From assembly GCF_021730395.1 (NCBI RefSeq), contig NC_069367.1:67193501-67257500 (forward strand): 64,000 bases of DNA, in the 5' to 3' direction. Positions 44,011-56,271 of this stretch are shown piece by piece (position 1 is the first letter of the stretch; the number at the start of each line of letters is the position of its first letter). This DNA comes from Mercenaria mercenaria. Lineage: Eukaryota; Mollusca; Bivalvia; Venerida; Veneridae. The notes beneath the pieces are model-generated. The model saw only the letters and a program-made list of their open reading frames with translations. It had not been told where the DNA came from and ran no database searches. The position numbers and the translations under genes were made by a program.

Positions 44011-45478
44011 TTTTTAGCTCACCTGTCACAGAGTGACAAGGTGAGCTTTTGTGATGGCGTGGCGTCCGTCGTCCGTCCGTCCGTAAACTTTTGCTTGTGA
44101 CCACTCTAGAGGTCACATTTTTCATGGGATCTTTATGAAAGTTGGTCAGAATGTTTATCTTGACGATATCTAGGTCAAGTTTGAAACTGGGTCACGTGCG
44201 GTCGAAAACTAGGTCAGTAGGTCTAAAAATAGAAAAACCTTGTGACCTCTCTAGAGGCCATACTTTTCAATGGATCTTCATGAAAATTGGTCAGAATGTT
44301 TACCTTAATGATATCTAGGTCAAATTCGAAACTGGGTCACATGCCATCAAAAACTAGGTCAGTAGGTCAAATAATAGAAAAACCTTGTGACCTCTCTAGA
44401 GGCCATATTTTTCATGGGATCTGTATGAAAGTTGGTCTAATATTCATCTTGATGATATCTAGGTCAAGTTCGAATCTGGGTCAACTGCGGTCAAAAACTA
44501 GGTCAGTAGGTCTAAAAATAGAAAAACCTTTTGACCACTCTAGAGGCCATATTTTTCAATGGAACTTCATGAAAATTTGTCTGCATGTTAACCTTGATGA
44601 TATCTAGGTAAAGTTTGAAACTGGGTCACATGTCCGTCCGTCCGTAAACTTTTGCTTGTGACCACTCTAGAGGTCACATTTTTCATGGGATCTTTATGAA
44701 AGTTGGTCAGAATGTTTATCTTGACGATATCTAGGTCAGGTTTGAAACTGGGTCACGTGCGGTCGAAAACTAGGTCAGTAGGTCTAAAAATAGAAAAACC
44801 TTGTGACCTCTCTAGAGGCCATACTTTTCAATGGATCTTCATGAAAATTGGTCAGAATGTTTACCTTAATGATATCTAGGTCAAATTCGAAACTGGGTCA
44901 CGTGCCATCAAAAACTAGGTCAGTAGGTCAAATAATAGAAAAACCTTGTGACCTCTCTAGAGGCCATATTTTTCATGGGATCTGTATGAAAGTTGGTCTT
45001 ATGTTCATCTTGATGATATCTAGGTCAAGTTCGAATCTGGGTCAACTGCAGTCAAAAACTAGGTCAGTAGGTCTAAAAATAGAAAAACCTTTTGACCACT
45101 CTAGAGGCCATATTTTTCAATGGAACTTCATGAAAATTTGTCTGCATGTTAACCTTGATGATATCTAGGTAAAGTTTGAAACTGGGTCACATGTGGTCAA
45201 AACTAGGTCAGTAGGTATAAAAATAGAAAAACCTTGTGACCTCTCTAGAGGCCATACTCTTCATGAGATCTTCATTAAAATTGGTGAGAATGTTCACCTT
45301 GATAATATCTAGGTCAAGTTCAAAACTGGGTCATGTGCCTTCAAAAAATAGGTCATTAGGTCAAATAATAGAAAAACCTTGTGACCTCTCTAGAAGCCAT
45401 ATTTTCAATGGATCTTTGTGAAAATTGGGTCATGTGGAGACAGGTGAGCGATTCAGGACCATCATGGTCCTCTTGTTT
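44011..45478 (+). mobile_element. Helitron/Helentron-like element with an internal 561-bp duplication
   Basis: The 5' hairpin is AGCTCACCTGTCACAGAGTG with ACAAGGTGAGCT, and the 3' end is CAGGTGAGCGATTCAGG, AGGACCATCATGGTCCT, then CTTGTTT. The block 44072-44632, from the GTCCGTCCGTCCGTAAAC leader through nearly four units, is repeated at 44633-45193 with only a handful of base differences. The leader text thus appears twice in one copy. Confidence 0.85.
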
Positions 45479-46143
45479 ATTAGGTCTTATTAGTTTTATT
45501 CATTTGGAACTTTTAACATTCTTATTTGATGAAGCATACAATGTATATCTGTATTTTTTATAAAAATGATTTAGTCAGCTCTTTTCTCCCTTTCTTTTTT
45601 CTCTATGACTTCTGGGTAATACATATCAGTTATTGAATCTCCATAGTGCATATATAAGCTTATCATTTGAATAAGAACTACTCGTATCAGAATTATCAAT
45701 CAATCTAGTTTGAATTACTTCTCTTGGTAGTTCATTTATACACAGTTTTGCCAAGATACTATATTTTAACAAAGTTATAAGTTTTTCAATTTTTAACAAA
45801 GTTAAAAGTTTTTCAATTTCCATCTGGACTTAAATATATTTTCAGATGAGCAACATGAAATACATGTTGCTTCAAAGTTTGGCTGTAAAAATGTTGAACC
45901 AATTTCAGTAGTTTTGTGATGGATATGTTAATAAAGTTGTAAACATACCAGCCATGTTCTGTTGTACAGCTTTGGAAACCTATTGCAGAAGAAATATTCG
46001 GAGTGAGATTATATAGTAATATATTAGTTTTCATAGTTCCATTGTAATACTCAAGAGTGCTTCCACCAAATATATGTGTGGAAACATTGTTTATGTTTAT
46101 TGTACTTCATGCTACAATGCTGTGCTGTCACAGAGACACTTAG
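45479..46143. other. Spacer
   Basis: AT-rich, no gene recognised. A small direct repeat of 'aacaaagttataagtttttcaatttttaac' lies at about 45770-45825. Confidence 0.35.
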
Positions 46144-46313
46144 CCCTTACAATGCTGGACACGATTGATTCAGCCTTTGTGACCAGTGTAGATCATGATC
46201 TGCACTGTTCGCTATCCAGCCAGTATCTTTTTGGTAAGCACCCCTTTTAACAGTTAATGGTACTGTCCAAATTGGAAGATGGACATCATTATAGAAATTT
46301 AGCAGGGTAAGGG
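46144..46313. mobile_element. piggyBac-like MITE with TTAG flanks
   Basis: The ends are CCCTTACAATGCTGG and, from the right, CCCTTACCCTGCTAA. The first seven bases match and the similarity continues with substitutions. TTAG flanks both sides (46140-46143 and 46314-46317). A CCCT end beside a TTAN duplication is the piggyBac pattern. It is 170 bp with no coding capacity. Confidence 0.55.
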
Positions 46314-46570
46314 TTAGAGCAATGTTTCTGTGCATTCATTTTCTGTCAGTGCTTTAATATATATTGGGACAATGCTTTTTTCATGAAAAAAAAATGAAAA
46401 TGCTGTAAGGCAAGAGCTCAACTGTTTTAACAAACATACATTGCTGTTTAATATATTTTCCAGTATTAGAGGTGAAAATTGTTCATTATTTTTGCTTGTT
46501 TTAAAAAGTCAGTCGCCATTGCTTATGTGTACAGGCCTGATACCAGTGGAGCATTTTTGTTAAGTCCGCT

Positions 46571-46966
46571 GGTTGTGAGCTCGACATAGTTGTCATAATG
46601 GCGGTTCAGTGTATGTGCATGCATGCGTCTGTCCGTCAGTCCATCCCGAGTTTGTCCGGGCTGTAACTTATCCATGGATCAATGGATTTCTTAAATAACT
46701 TGGCACATATGTTTGCCTCAATGACATGGTGTATTGCATGCAAGAACCAGTAGCTTAAAGGTCAAGGTCATACCTTGAGGCCAACGGTCAAAACTCAGTG
46801 CGGTTTTACTTGTCCGGGCTGTAACTCAGCCATGGATTGGGAGATTCTTAAATACTCTGGCACAAATGTTTGCCGCAATAAGATATGTCATGTGCAACAA
46901 CCGGAAAATGTTAGTCCTTTTGACAGCTGGCGGGCTCGACATTTTGCCTGTGGGCATCCAGCTTAA
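46571..46966 (+). repeat. Two-unit tandem-core element, 'GCTCGACAT' family
   Basis: Two units of about 150 bp: 'gtccgggctgtaact..ccatggat..ttcttaaata..ctggcacaaatgtttgcc..gcaa'. GAGCTCGACAT is near the start and GGGCTCGACATTTTGCC near the end. Contains AAAGGTCAAGGTCATACC. The 3' end is not of the CTTGTT type, so I keep it apart from the other families. Confidence 0.5.
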
Positions 46967-47265
46967 ATATATTGTGTATGTTGAAAGAGTTTGTTATGAT
47001 ATATGTATAAGATATATTTGAAAAATAAATTTTTAACAGAATATTGACTTGCTCTTAAGTATGAAGGGCTTGTTTTTATGCTATTTGTTCTACTTACCTT
47101 GTGAAAGCCTGCATGTTTTCACTGAAGTTCATTACATTATGTTTGTAGAAATTTTATGTAATATTGGGTGTTTAGCATGATAGGAAGATTTGCAGCACAT
47201 TCATAGTAAGTAAGCTCAGAGTTTGAGTCTCGCACTGCTTCATTACAGAAATAGAAGTTACACTT

Positions 47266-47470
47266 TATTAATCCCTCGCCACAAGTGGTGGTGGATTATA
47301 GGAATGGTCTCCGTCCATCCGTAACATTTCGTGTCCGCTCTGTTTCTCCTAATCCCCTTGGAGGATTTTCATGAAACTTGGGTCAAATGATCACTTCATC
47401 AAGACGATGTGCAGAACCCATGAGTCAGCCATGTCGGCTCAAGGTCAAGGTCATAACTCAAGAAATATCT
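47266..47470 (+). repeat. 3'-truncated copy of the 'AATCCCC' family
   Basis: Starts TTAATCCCTCGCCACAAGTG with a hairpin to GGTGGATTATAGG, and has one unit matching 9867 ('cttcatcaagacgatgtgcagaacccatgagtcagcc..ctcaaggtcaaggtca'). It then breaks off. Confidence 0.65.
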
Positions 47471-49840
47471 CCATTGTATGTTATGTCACTTTAAAACAAA
47501 ACTTTTAGACTACTGCAATTTACCTTAATTTGTGTGGTGTATGACGACTATAAAAAGTGTGGGTGTTGTCAGTACATTCAATTTAACTGTAATAGAAATG
47601 CTTTAGGTGATAGAGGGGGCGTGCCTGAATGGTGTTACACGTTCCATTACCTCTCATGAAAGGACTGTCAAACCAATCGCTATTACTTTGCTTGCTTTCA
47701 TTCACAAGGAAACTTTGTAAAAATAAAGTGCACATGCTTTCCTACTTGTTCAATATCTATCACTTACATTCACTTTGACTTAAACTACACTATATATTGC
47801 AATTTCCGTTTTGAAAGTGGGTACATTCTGACTGTTTGGGGTACATTTTGACTTCAGGGGCGTGGCCGGCGGAGGGGTGCGACAGGTACGTAAGCACCCT
47901 CTCCAGCTTGCAAATTTTATTCCATTAAAATACTCCTTAATTCAATTTCTATATGTGTTCTTTATGTTTTTCCACTCGCTTCGCTGGCCAACTTGTGCAT
48001 ACTTGCATATACTTAGTATGTGAGCTGTCTGATACGTAGATTATCTGCATGTAAAATAGTTAAAACAATGTACTTTACAAAGACCAGCAATAATTAAACT
48101 GCAATACTAGGCATACAATAATATAGTACATGCCGATGATAGATATATTTAAAACCACAAGATGCCCAAAATATTTGATACACTGCCGTGCCATGGTGAC
48201 GATATACCGTCGCTGTCGATGATTCTCCAATGCAGTTTTACATAAAGGCATTTTGCCTGAAAGATATGAATCTGCACTAAAGCAGTGACACCAGGTGATC
48301 TACGAGAATAAAAACATCTTGCTCAGAATGCACATTGACAGTTTCCTTTATATAAATATACAGTGTGAGCACTCAGGAAATTCTCCCACTTCGGTATATG
48401 AGTACCTTTATCCCAACAAGACAAATTGGCTAGAATTATTCCCCACCCTTCGTTCTGAAAAATTTGAGCTCGAAAACAGGTGAATATGATCAGACGGTCG
48501 CATTACTTTTGCTTTTTTGTTTGAGAGTTTCTTATGGGACTTTGTTTGGTGGTTTAAGTCAAACTTTATGTTAGATTTATAAGCTTCCGTAAACCACCAA
48601 GACCTCACATGAAAGAATTCAACATCCAAACTGGAGTTCTATCGGGCAAGTGAGACAAAATTCGCGATTTCAACCAGGCCCAGCTGACAAATACATATCA
48701 GACTATTCGAACTTGCTACTACATACAGGAAGAGTTTTCCCGATTGATACGTCCTATTAAGTCCTATTTACATTTGTTTTAAGGTATATGATATAATGAC
48801 ACGCCGATAAATGGCGATTTTCAGACAAAAATACGCGCATGGTAGTGGCTAACATTTCTGCGAAGATGTACAGCTATTGATCTATCCATTTCACGAAGTT
48901 TTTTATCTTGGAAAATTCACTTAAATGATACATTTATTAATATCTGTTCAAGAGTGATTGTTTATTACAACTGGATACGTTCGCTACTTTATGAGATTTT
49001 ATGAGTTAAACTTATGGTAAAGCTGACAAGATGCTTAATCTAGTAAGATGTTTTCAAGTTTATTTATTAAATACATTGGACTAATAAGCCCACGAGGACA
49101 ACAATCCAAACTGCATATATACATAACACATATATGTAATACATTGCATTTTGAAGAAGATTACATTCATATCAATAACTAAATGGTATTAGTTTACCAA
49201 TAATTTTCATGTTATGTGACTGGAAAACACCTACGTAGGCATTTCGTGAAGATGAAAGTTTTATGTGTTATATGTGAAGTATATGATATAAGTAGTTCAT
49301 TGATGCCGATAGTTACAATTCTAAGGTCAAATTAAGGTCAAGAAATTAGGTCAAAGGTCATCAAGTGCAGTTTTTACTAATTTCACTTATATTGCATCAT
49401 ATCTTAGCCATTTTGACGAAATAAGTGAGCAAAATCGTATTTAATCGAAGCCAATGTTTTAACTATGAAAATAAATCACTATATGCAAATTAGCTCATTT
49501 GCATATTTACTAATATTAATGAAAATGACAAAATCGTACAAAGTTACGATAAATATTGGCATGTATGTACAGCTGTACAATTATTTATTGTTTTATATAT
49601 AATTTTCATGATTTGAAAAACAGAATGGTAACAAATGATATGTGGGATACTCATTTCTTGATAAATGCAACTGTTTATATCGCCATCAAAAGTGTTTTAT
49701 GTGTAGATACTGCTAGAAGTGGGTGGGTTGAGTTGTCTTCTGACCAACAGTTATCTTTAGCATAATTGTGTAGCTGTTTTCACAAAAGCAATGCAATTCT
49801 TTTATATTAGGTACATATCTGCCGGCTATTTCAAACTGTG
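47471..49840. other. Intergenic stretch with little recognisable structure
   Basis: A GC-rich patch (CAGGGGCGTGGCCGGCGG, 47858-47875) overlaps a hairpin GGAGGGGTGC..GCACCCTCTCC. The rest is AT-rich. No exon was supported. Confidence 0.35.
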
Positions 49841-50450
49841 AACCTATGTCACACAGCCAATATGGCTGCCATTTTTTTCAAAATGGCGACCAAAACAACC
49901 ACCAAACAAGATACAAGATACAAGTATAATATGCGTAATATACTGACTAAAGGTTACGGTTAGAATCACCATGGTTACAAAATATATACATTTAAGATAT
50001 TTTTGTTCAAATTTAGTTAATCCGGTATATACCGGAGTCTGTAATATATCACAGGCGCACCAACTCTGTATTTAGTCACAGCCTAAAAAAATTGTCTCAG
50101 TATATGCAGACAATAAAGACGAATAACTATATACGGATGTTACCGTCTCGGGGATTTTCATCCCCTATTAAGATTGATAAATACAACTAATAATAAGACC
50201 ATACGCCATGTAGGCAACCTCAGATAACCAAAATGGCGCTCATTTTTTTTTTCAAAATGGCTGCCAAATGTCAATATGTTAAGGTTTCTTTGCATACATT
50301 ATAGAGTTAACATAGCTGTTTTATGTAGTTTAGCACAGTATTGTGATTGAAAAACAATACTATTTTAAATCAGGTTGACACCATCTCAGACAACCAATAA
50401 GACAGCCACTTTTCACAATGACCGTCAAGAAGTCAGTATGTTCAGTTTTT
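49841..50450 (+). repeat. Diverged repeat with AAAATGGC motifs
   Basis: Three related blocks at about 49846, 50205 and 50370 share 'cagacaaccaatatggctgccattttt' and 'caaaatggcg..' text at irregular spacing (roughly 170-360 bp). They look like decayed copies of one unit. Confidence 0.4.
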
Positions 50451-50539
50451 CTAATATTTTAATACTGGAGAATGTACAAAAGGTTTATGTAAGGTTTTGA
50501 AGTATTTTGACGAATAATTAAACGATATACTATTTAAAA

Positions 50540-52250
50540 CATATATTGGGTTTACAGGCAGGATAGCCTAAGATGGTATCAATAGTATACTTGGTATAAC
50601 GACTGGGCACTAAACGTATCTAGTGGTATAGAGAAGGCAAATATGTATCTTTGGCATATCGGCAGGCAAACTTGGCTTTTCATACATGCCACTATAGATA
50701 TTCTTAGGATACAGACATGCAAACTGTGTAGAAGTGATATATAGTCAGGCCATTTTTGGTATCATTTGTTTACAGACACGACATCCGAGCTAAATATTGA
50801 TGCCACTATCGGTATCGAGGGTATACAGACATGCCATTCTGGGTATCCTGTGTATGTAGACTGGCCCTACTTTATACTAAACATACAGACATCTAGGGAA
50901 ACCCTGGCTATACATATAGACAACAATAGGTAGCCTTGATACAGAGACAGATAAAATGGGTATACTAGTTATACAGGAAAATTATCTTGGGTATACATTC
51001 CACTATAGGTGTCTTAGTTATACAATCACTCACTCTGTGTGTTTTGTGCATACATGTATAGCCACCCTGGTCATACATACAGTCCACTTTGGGTACCTTG
51101 GCAATGAATACAGGTCATACGGGAAAGGTATACAGAAAGGCCTATCTGGGTATCCTGTGCATACAGACAAGTCATAATGGCTACACATATATACACACTG
51201 ACAAATACTGGTATACTGAATACACAGACAGGCAATTCTGGGTATTCTGGACATACAGAATGGCAAACCGAGTTTCCTTGCAACTCTGGATATTACAGTC
51301 GTATATAAAGGCTACTAAGGGTATCTTCGATTTACATACACACCATTCTGGATATCTTGGGTATATAGACACGCCATCACCGCTATACATTCAGGTCACC
51401 TTGGATGGCATTGATATACAGACAGGTTACCTATGTATCCACGGTATAAAGCCATGCCACAATGTGTAGCCTGGATATACAAACATGTCATCGTGGCCAT
51501 ATATACTGGCCATTATGGATATCCTGGTTTTACATAATAAGCCTCTCTGGGTAAAAAACTGGGTATACAAGCAGACCGTCGTTGCTATACGCTAGGCCAG
51601 TATATGCGTTGAGTATGCCTGGTATATAGACAGGTCATCTGTGTGCATCCTAGGTAGGCTACCTTAAGTATCCTGCGTATACAAAATCCTGACCGTTTAC
51701 TTAATGTCACCACTGTGAATATCCTGGGTATCCTTGGTATACTGTCAGACCTTCTTTGCTATAAATACAGACCACTATTGGATCCTGGGTACTGCTATTT
51801 GTTAACTTGCTATACATAAAGACCACTCTGGGTATACTGGGTATATAGGTCTTCCTGGTTATATACTAGTATACAGAAAACTATGGGTATCCTAGGTGTA
51901 CAAACAGGCCTCTCGTTGTATCCATTGTAAACATACAGGCTATCTGGGCTATATATGTATGCCAATACTGATATCCTTGATATACATAAAGACAGGCGAT
52001 GTATCCAAGGTAGACAGTCACTCTAGATAAAAAATATGAATAAACATACAGGTCAGGTTAGTGATACATACAGATACACTTTGAGTGGCCGTGGCATAAA
52101 AAGTGGCAACTGTCGGTACCTTAGGTATAGATGCAGGGCATTTTGGGTATCTGGGTTATACAGACTGACAACATGTGTATCCTGTTTATACAGACAGACC
52201 ATCATAGCTATACATACATGCCAGTTATATACATACTAATTACGCTCGAA
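50540..52250 (+). repeat. Highly diverged minisatellite, about 35-40 bp unit
   Basis: About 45 irregular copies of a unit near 'GGTATACAGACAGGCCATTC' plus 'TGGGTATCCTG'. Hallmarks ATACAGACA, GGGTAT and CCTGGGTAT recur over 1.7 kb, with no two neighbours identical. Runs of open frame on both strands arise from the repeat and are not genes. It stops abruptly at about 52250, next to a truncated Helitron-like element. Confidence 0.75.
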
Positions 52251-52261
52251 AGCGTAAAATA

Positions 52262-53095
52262 ATGGATCATTTATGATTTTATTTTAACCAAACGTGCACA
52301 CGACTTGTAAGATCTTGGTTCCTTTCTTGAACTGGCCAGATTCCCTTATGAGTTCCAGAGTTATGGCCCCTGAAAGGGCCAGAATTAGCTATTTTGACCT
52401 TGTCTGCACAATAGCAGCTTCATTTATGATTTGAATTTAATCAAACTTACACAAAATTTGTGTCACCATAAGATCTCAATTCCTTTCTTGAACTGGCCAG
52501 ATCCCATAATGGATTCCAGAGTTATGGCCCCTGAAAGGTCAAAATTTGATATTTTGGCTTGTGCAGCCATATTAAGACTTCATTTATGGTTTGATTTGAT
52601 ACAAACTTCCAAAATATCTTCAACAACAATAAATCTTGGATTCCATGACAAATCTGTCAGATCCAGTCGTAGGTTCCAGAGTTATTTTATATCAGATTAC
52701 CTCCCCTGATTGTAATCAAAATGTATTTATATCAGTAAGTCCTTATAGGACTTAGTTGAAATTTCATTATTGTCATTAGTTGGACTGAGACAATCAGGGT
52801 AGATAACTATGGACTGATTTTATGTCAAATTACCTCCCTTTATTTCAAATTAAAATGGGTATATCTCCGTAACTAATGAAGATACTGATCTGAAATTTCA
52901 TTTATGTCAACAGATGGACTTGGACAATCAGAGAAGATAAATATTGACTGAATTTATGACAAATTACCTCCCTTTATTTTTTATCAAAATGAATACACCT
53001 TAGCAGCTTCTAATGAGATTGGTTTGAAACGATCATATCATTTTGAGCAATGGTACTCAGGTGAGCGATACAGGGCCATCATGGCCGTCTTGTTT
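52262..53095 (+). mobile_element. 5'-truncated Helitron/Helentron-like element, 'CTGGCCAGA' core
   Basis: Close relative of 31893-33139: the units with 'ttgaactggccagattcc' and the following 'attacctccctttatttc' section match in order. The 3' end is CAGGTGAGCGATACAGG, GGGCCATCATGGCCG, then TCTTGTTT. The 5' hairpin is missing where the minisatellite ends. Confidence 0.78.
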
Positions 53096-53649
53096 AAGTT
53101 TTCAAGAATATTCATAAGTATGTAAATGGGAAAATTTTTTATTAAGTGCTTGTTAATAAATGTACAAAACCCTGGCTTCATTTTGATACCATTGTTGTTA
53201 TTCTACACCAATAAATGACCAAGATACAAGGTATTTTATGTGACACACATGAAAATATGCACCGAATGACCCTTGACCTCGTTTAGTTCACTATAAAGGA
53301 CATCTCAACCGTGACTACCGGGCAAATCTTTCTTGAGGCACCCAGTAGATAACGTTTAACATGGTAGTCGTCCATCTTCAGAGAATGCCTACGCAAGTCA
53401 CAATTTTGTAAATTCTAGGTATACTATATATACTAATACATAATTAATACTTTTAGAAAATAATTAAAAGGAATGGCAATTTTGATACGAGGCAAGTACT
53501 AGATGGGAACTGTACTCGAAATTACAGTGGACCTTTATCGAAAACATAATCAAAAGGTTAACATGTTGGCTATTCTCATATGTATAATTAATCTTAAAAG
53601 GATGTATGACTAAATGTTTTAGTCACAAATACAATGAAGCAATAACATA
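53096..53649. other. Spacer
   Basis: AT-rich, nothing recognised. Contains CCTTGACCTCGTTTAG but no array. Confidence 0.35.
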
Positions 53650-55271
53650 TATTTAAAACACAAGGGTGAAAAGTTTCAAGCTTCCAATTATTATAGACCA
53701 GTCTCATTGACATGTATAGCTTGCAAACTATTAGAACACATTGTGGTTAGTAATATCTCGGATCACTTAGACAAAGTTAACATCCGGGTGGACAACCAGC
53801 ATGGTTTTCGTGCCCGACGGTCTTGCGAGACCCAACTTGTAGGTTTTATTCATGACTTAGCTAAATCAGTACAGCGAAGCCAAGTTGATGTTGCCATCAT
53901 GGACTTTTGTAAAGCATTTGATGTAATTCACCATGGCCGGCTCTTATTAAAATTACGTCATTATGGCATCAGGGGCTCTGCACATTCCTGGATCAAAGCT
54001 TTCCTAGGACATACAACAAAAAGGATTGTGGTAGATGGGGCAACATCTGGCTTAGCTCCTGTTATATCAGGCATCCCTCAGGGGTCCGTCCTGGGACCTC
54101 TACTATTCCTGCTCTACATAAATGACCTACCGGGTTCTGTATCTTCCAATGTGCGTCTTTTTGCAGATGTCTGTGTTATCTACAGAACAATTAAGTCACA
54201 GGCAGACTCAGCTCAGCTGCAACGGGACCTTAACAGTCTGTCATCATGGGAGCAGAAATGGAAGATGTCCTTTACGGTGAGCAAATGTCATATCATGCAT
54301 GTCTATAGATCCAGAAAACCAGTAAATACTGTCTATACCTTACATGATCAGCCTCTGTCTGTTGTCAGTCAAGCTACTTACCTAGGTGTAGAAGTAACAT
54401 CTAACTTATCTTGGTCCCCTCATATAAACAAAATATCTAGTAAAGCATGTCAAAGTCTTGGTTTCTTAAAATGTAATATACATTCTGCTAAGAGTAGTAC
54501 CAAAACAGCTGCCTATAACACCATTGTAATGTTAGACCAACTTCAGAGTATTGTTCCAGTGTTTGGGATCCTTATCATCAGAAGGATATAGATAAATTAG
54601 AAAACATTCAGAGGCAAGCTGCGAGATTTGTAGTAAATAATTATAGCAAGACCCCGGGCACAGTCACAAATATCCTAACAGATTTAAGTTGGAATTCCCT
54701 CCAATCCAGAAGGAAATATAGTAGGTTGGTTTTATTTTATAAAATGGTTCATAATCATGTTGATGTCGATCCTAAATAATATCTTGCTCCAATCACTAAA
54801 CAATCTAGACATTACCATCACTTAGCTCTGCAAATACCTTCTACCACAGTTGACTACTAATTTATCTTTTTTTTTTATTTATACTCATTCTTCCCCAGAA
54901 CTGTGGTAGAGTGGAACATCTTACCATCTCATGTAGTCAGTGCTGAAACAATCTTCGGATTCAAATCAGTACTGGCTGCATCGATGTTCCAACCATAATT
55001 ACTATATATACTTGCTTTTATCCTGTTTTTAACCCTACTAATATTTCTCTTTTCCTGCACATCAACTTATGTATGTACATGTTTTACATTTAGGGCTATA
55101 AGGTGTTAGGTTTTGCACTTTTTTTATCACCAACTGTCAGGGAGTACTAGATGGATTGAGTAGCTTGGGAAACCTGATAGTCTTTCACTTTTTAACCCCC
55201 CCCCCCCCACGCATGGCCAAAATGTATCAGTAATTGAACGAGGCCATTATCGTAAAAGAAGAAGAAGAAGA
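53650..55271 (+). mobile_element. 5'-truncated LINE (Jockey/CR1/Rex-like), RT to 3' tail
   Basis: The frame opens at about 53656 with KGEKFQASNYYRPVSLT, then QHGFRARRSCETQLVGF, DFCKAFDVIHH, SGIPQGSVLGPLLFLLYIND, the catalytic box as LFADVCVIY (54157) and YLGVEVTSNLSW. A frameshift near 54540 moves the frame to EYCSSVW..KLENIQRQAARFVVNNY. A TAA follows in DVDP. The 3' tail ends in (GAA)n at about 55258-55270. The endonuclease and ORF1 are absent. The second Asp of the FADD box is Val, which would disable the RT. Confidence 0.85.
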
Positions 55272-55299
55272 ACGTATCGCCTTTTCTGAAAATCACAGT

Positions 55300-55625
55300 T
55301 CAGTTTGTTTTTGTTGTATTTGCAGATGTCATTTATACAGCTGCAACCAGGAACTCGAGAAGGAAACGTTCACATCCCTTGTCTGTCCACACGTTGAATA
55401 CTCCTCATCAGTATAATAACCCTATTATAAACAAGACATAAAAGTACAACGACGAGGTGCCCGCTTCGTTTTTTTTATTATTTTTTAAAACTTTTCATAC
55501 AGAAACAGAGAAACAGCTATGCTGAACGATCTTAACTGGCCGCCACTAGAACACAGAAAAATACGGGACGTCATTGCCAGCAAATAAAAAGTCCTCTACA
55601 AACTAAGCAGGCAATCTACGTAACT
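55300..55625 (+). mobile_element. Second LINE remnant, RT C-terminal part
   Basis: Broken frames read TSLVCPHVEYSSSV, then KVQRRGARFV-like text, ETAMLNDLNWPPLEHRKIRD and KVLYKLSRQST. This is the same C-terminal region as in the previous element but clearly diverged, so it is a separate older copy. Several stops and shifts. Confidence 0.65.
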
Positions 55626-55829
55626 ACATAAACTATTTTTCTTAATCAGGTTCTTTTTTTTCAATTTTACTACCTCAGGGACAAGGCTCTGATTCTCGTA
55701 TGTTTTGAGAAGAGAATAGGCATAAGTACACAAGGTTTGAAAAGCTTCGGGAGTAATCGTGTGTGAACAAAACATAGGGTTTGAATACAGACTACAAAAC
55801 TGTATGTTTGTAAGTTTATTAATAGTCGC

Positions 55830-56053
55830 TGTAATGTTCTCTTATAGGGTTCTATCATTTTATATTCATATGGAATAGTATGTGTGAGTCCCTGATCCAC
55901 AGATGTGGTTGAAAGAAACAAATACAAGTGTACTGTTCAACATTTATTCAGAAGACTGATGCTGGCGGGAAATGGTCAAGATCTTGTAGGCATGCACATG
56001 TAATGGAATTTTACTGGGTTCTTTGAGAGTTCATGAAACATGATCTCATTACA
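55830..56053 (-). repeat. 3' LTR of the Gypsy element
   Basis: 224 bases from TGTAATGTTCTCTTAT to GATCTCATTACA as read on the + strand. Matches the copy at 59892-60115 base for base as far as I can see. Confidence 0.92.
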
Positions 56054-56271
56054 TTTCCCTCTCTTAGAGATATTTAGAATCTTAATTTCTAAATCAAGTA
56101 ATATTCATTAATTAAGATCTAACAATATTATTAACATAAACATGTTACAGAAATAAAGATATAAATATATAAATGCGTTTATTATTGAAAACTGTTGCTC
56201 ATGGCTAATTAATCAAATGTTCTCCGGTGTCAGTTAATCAGCTTCTATTATATCATGTTTAACCATCTAAA

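Noticed and set aside
50956-51469. Several open frames of 70-126 codons on both strands
   Set aside because: All arise from the minisatellite; period and composition explain the absence of stops.
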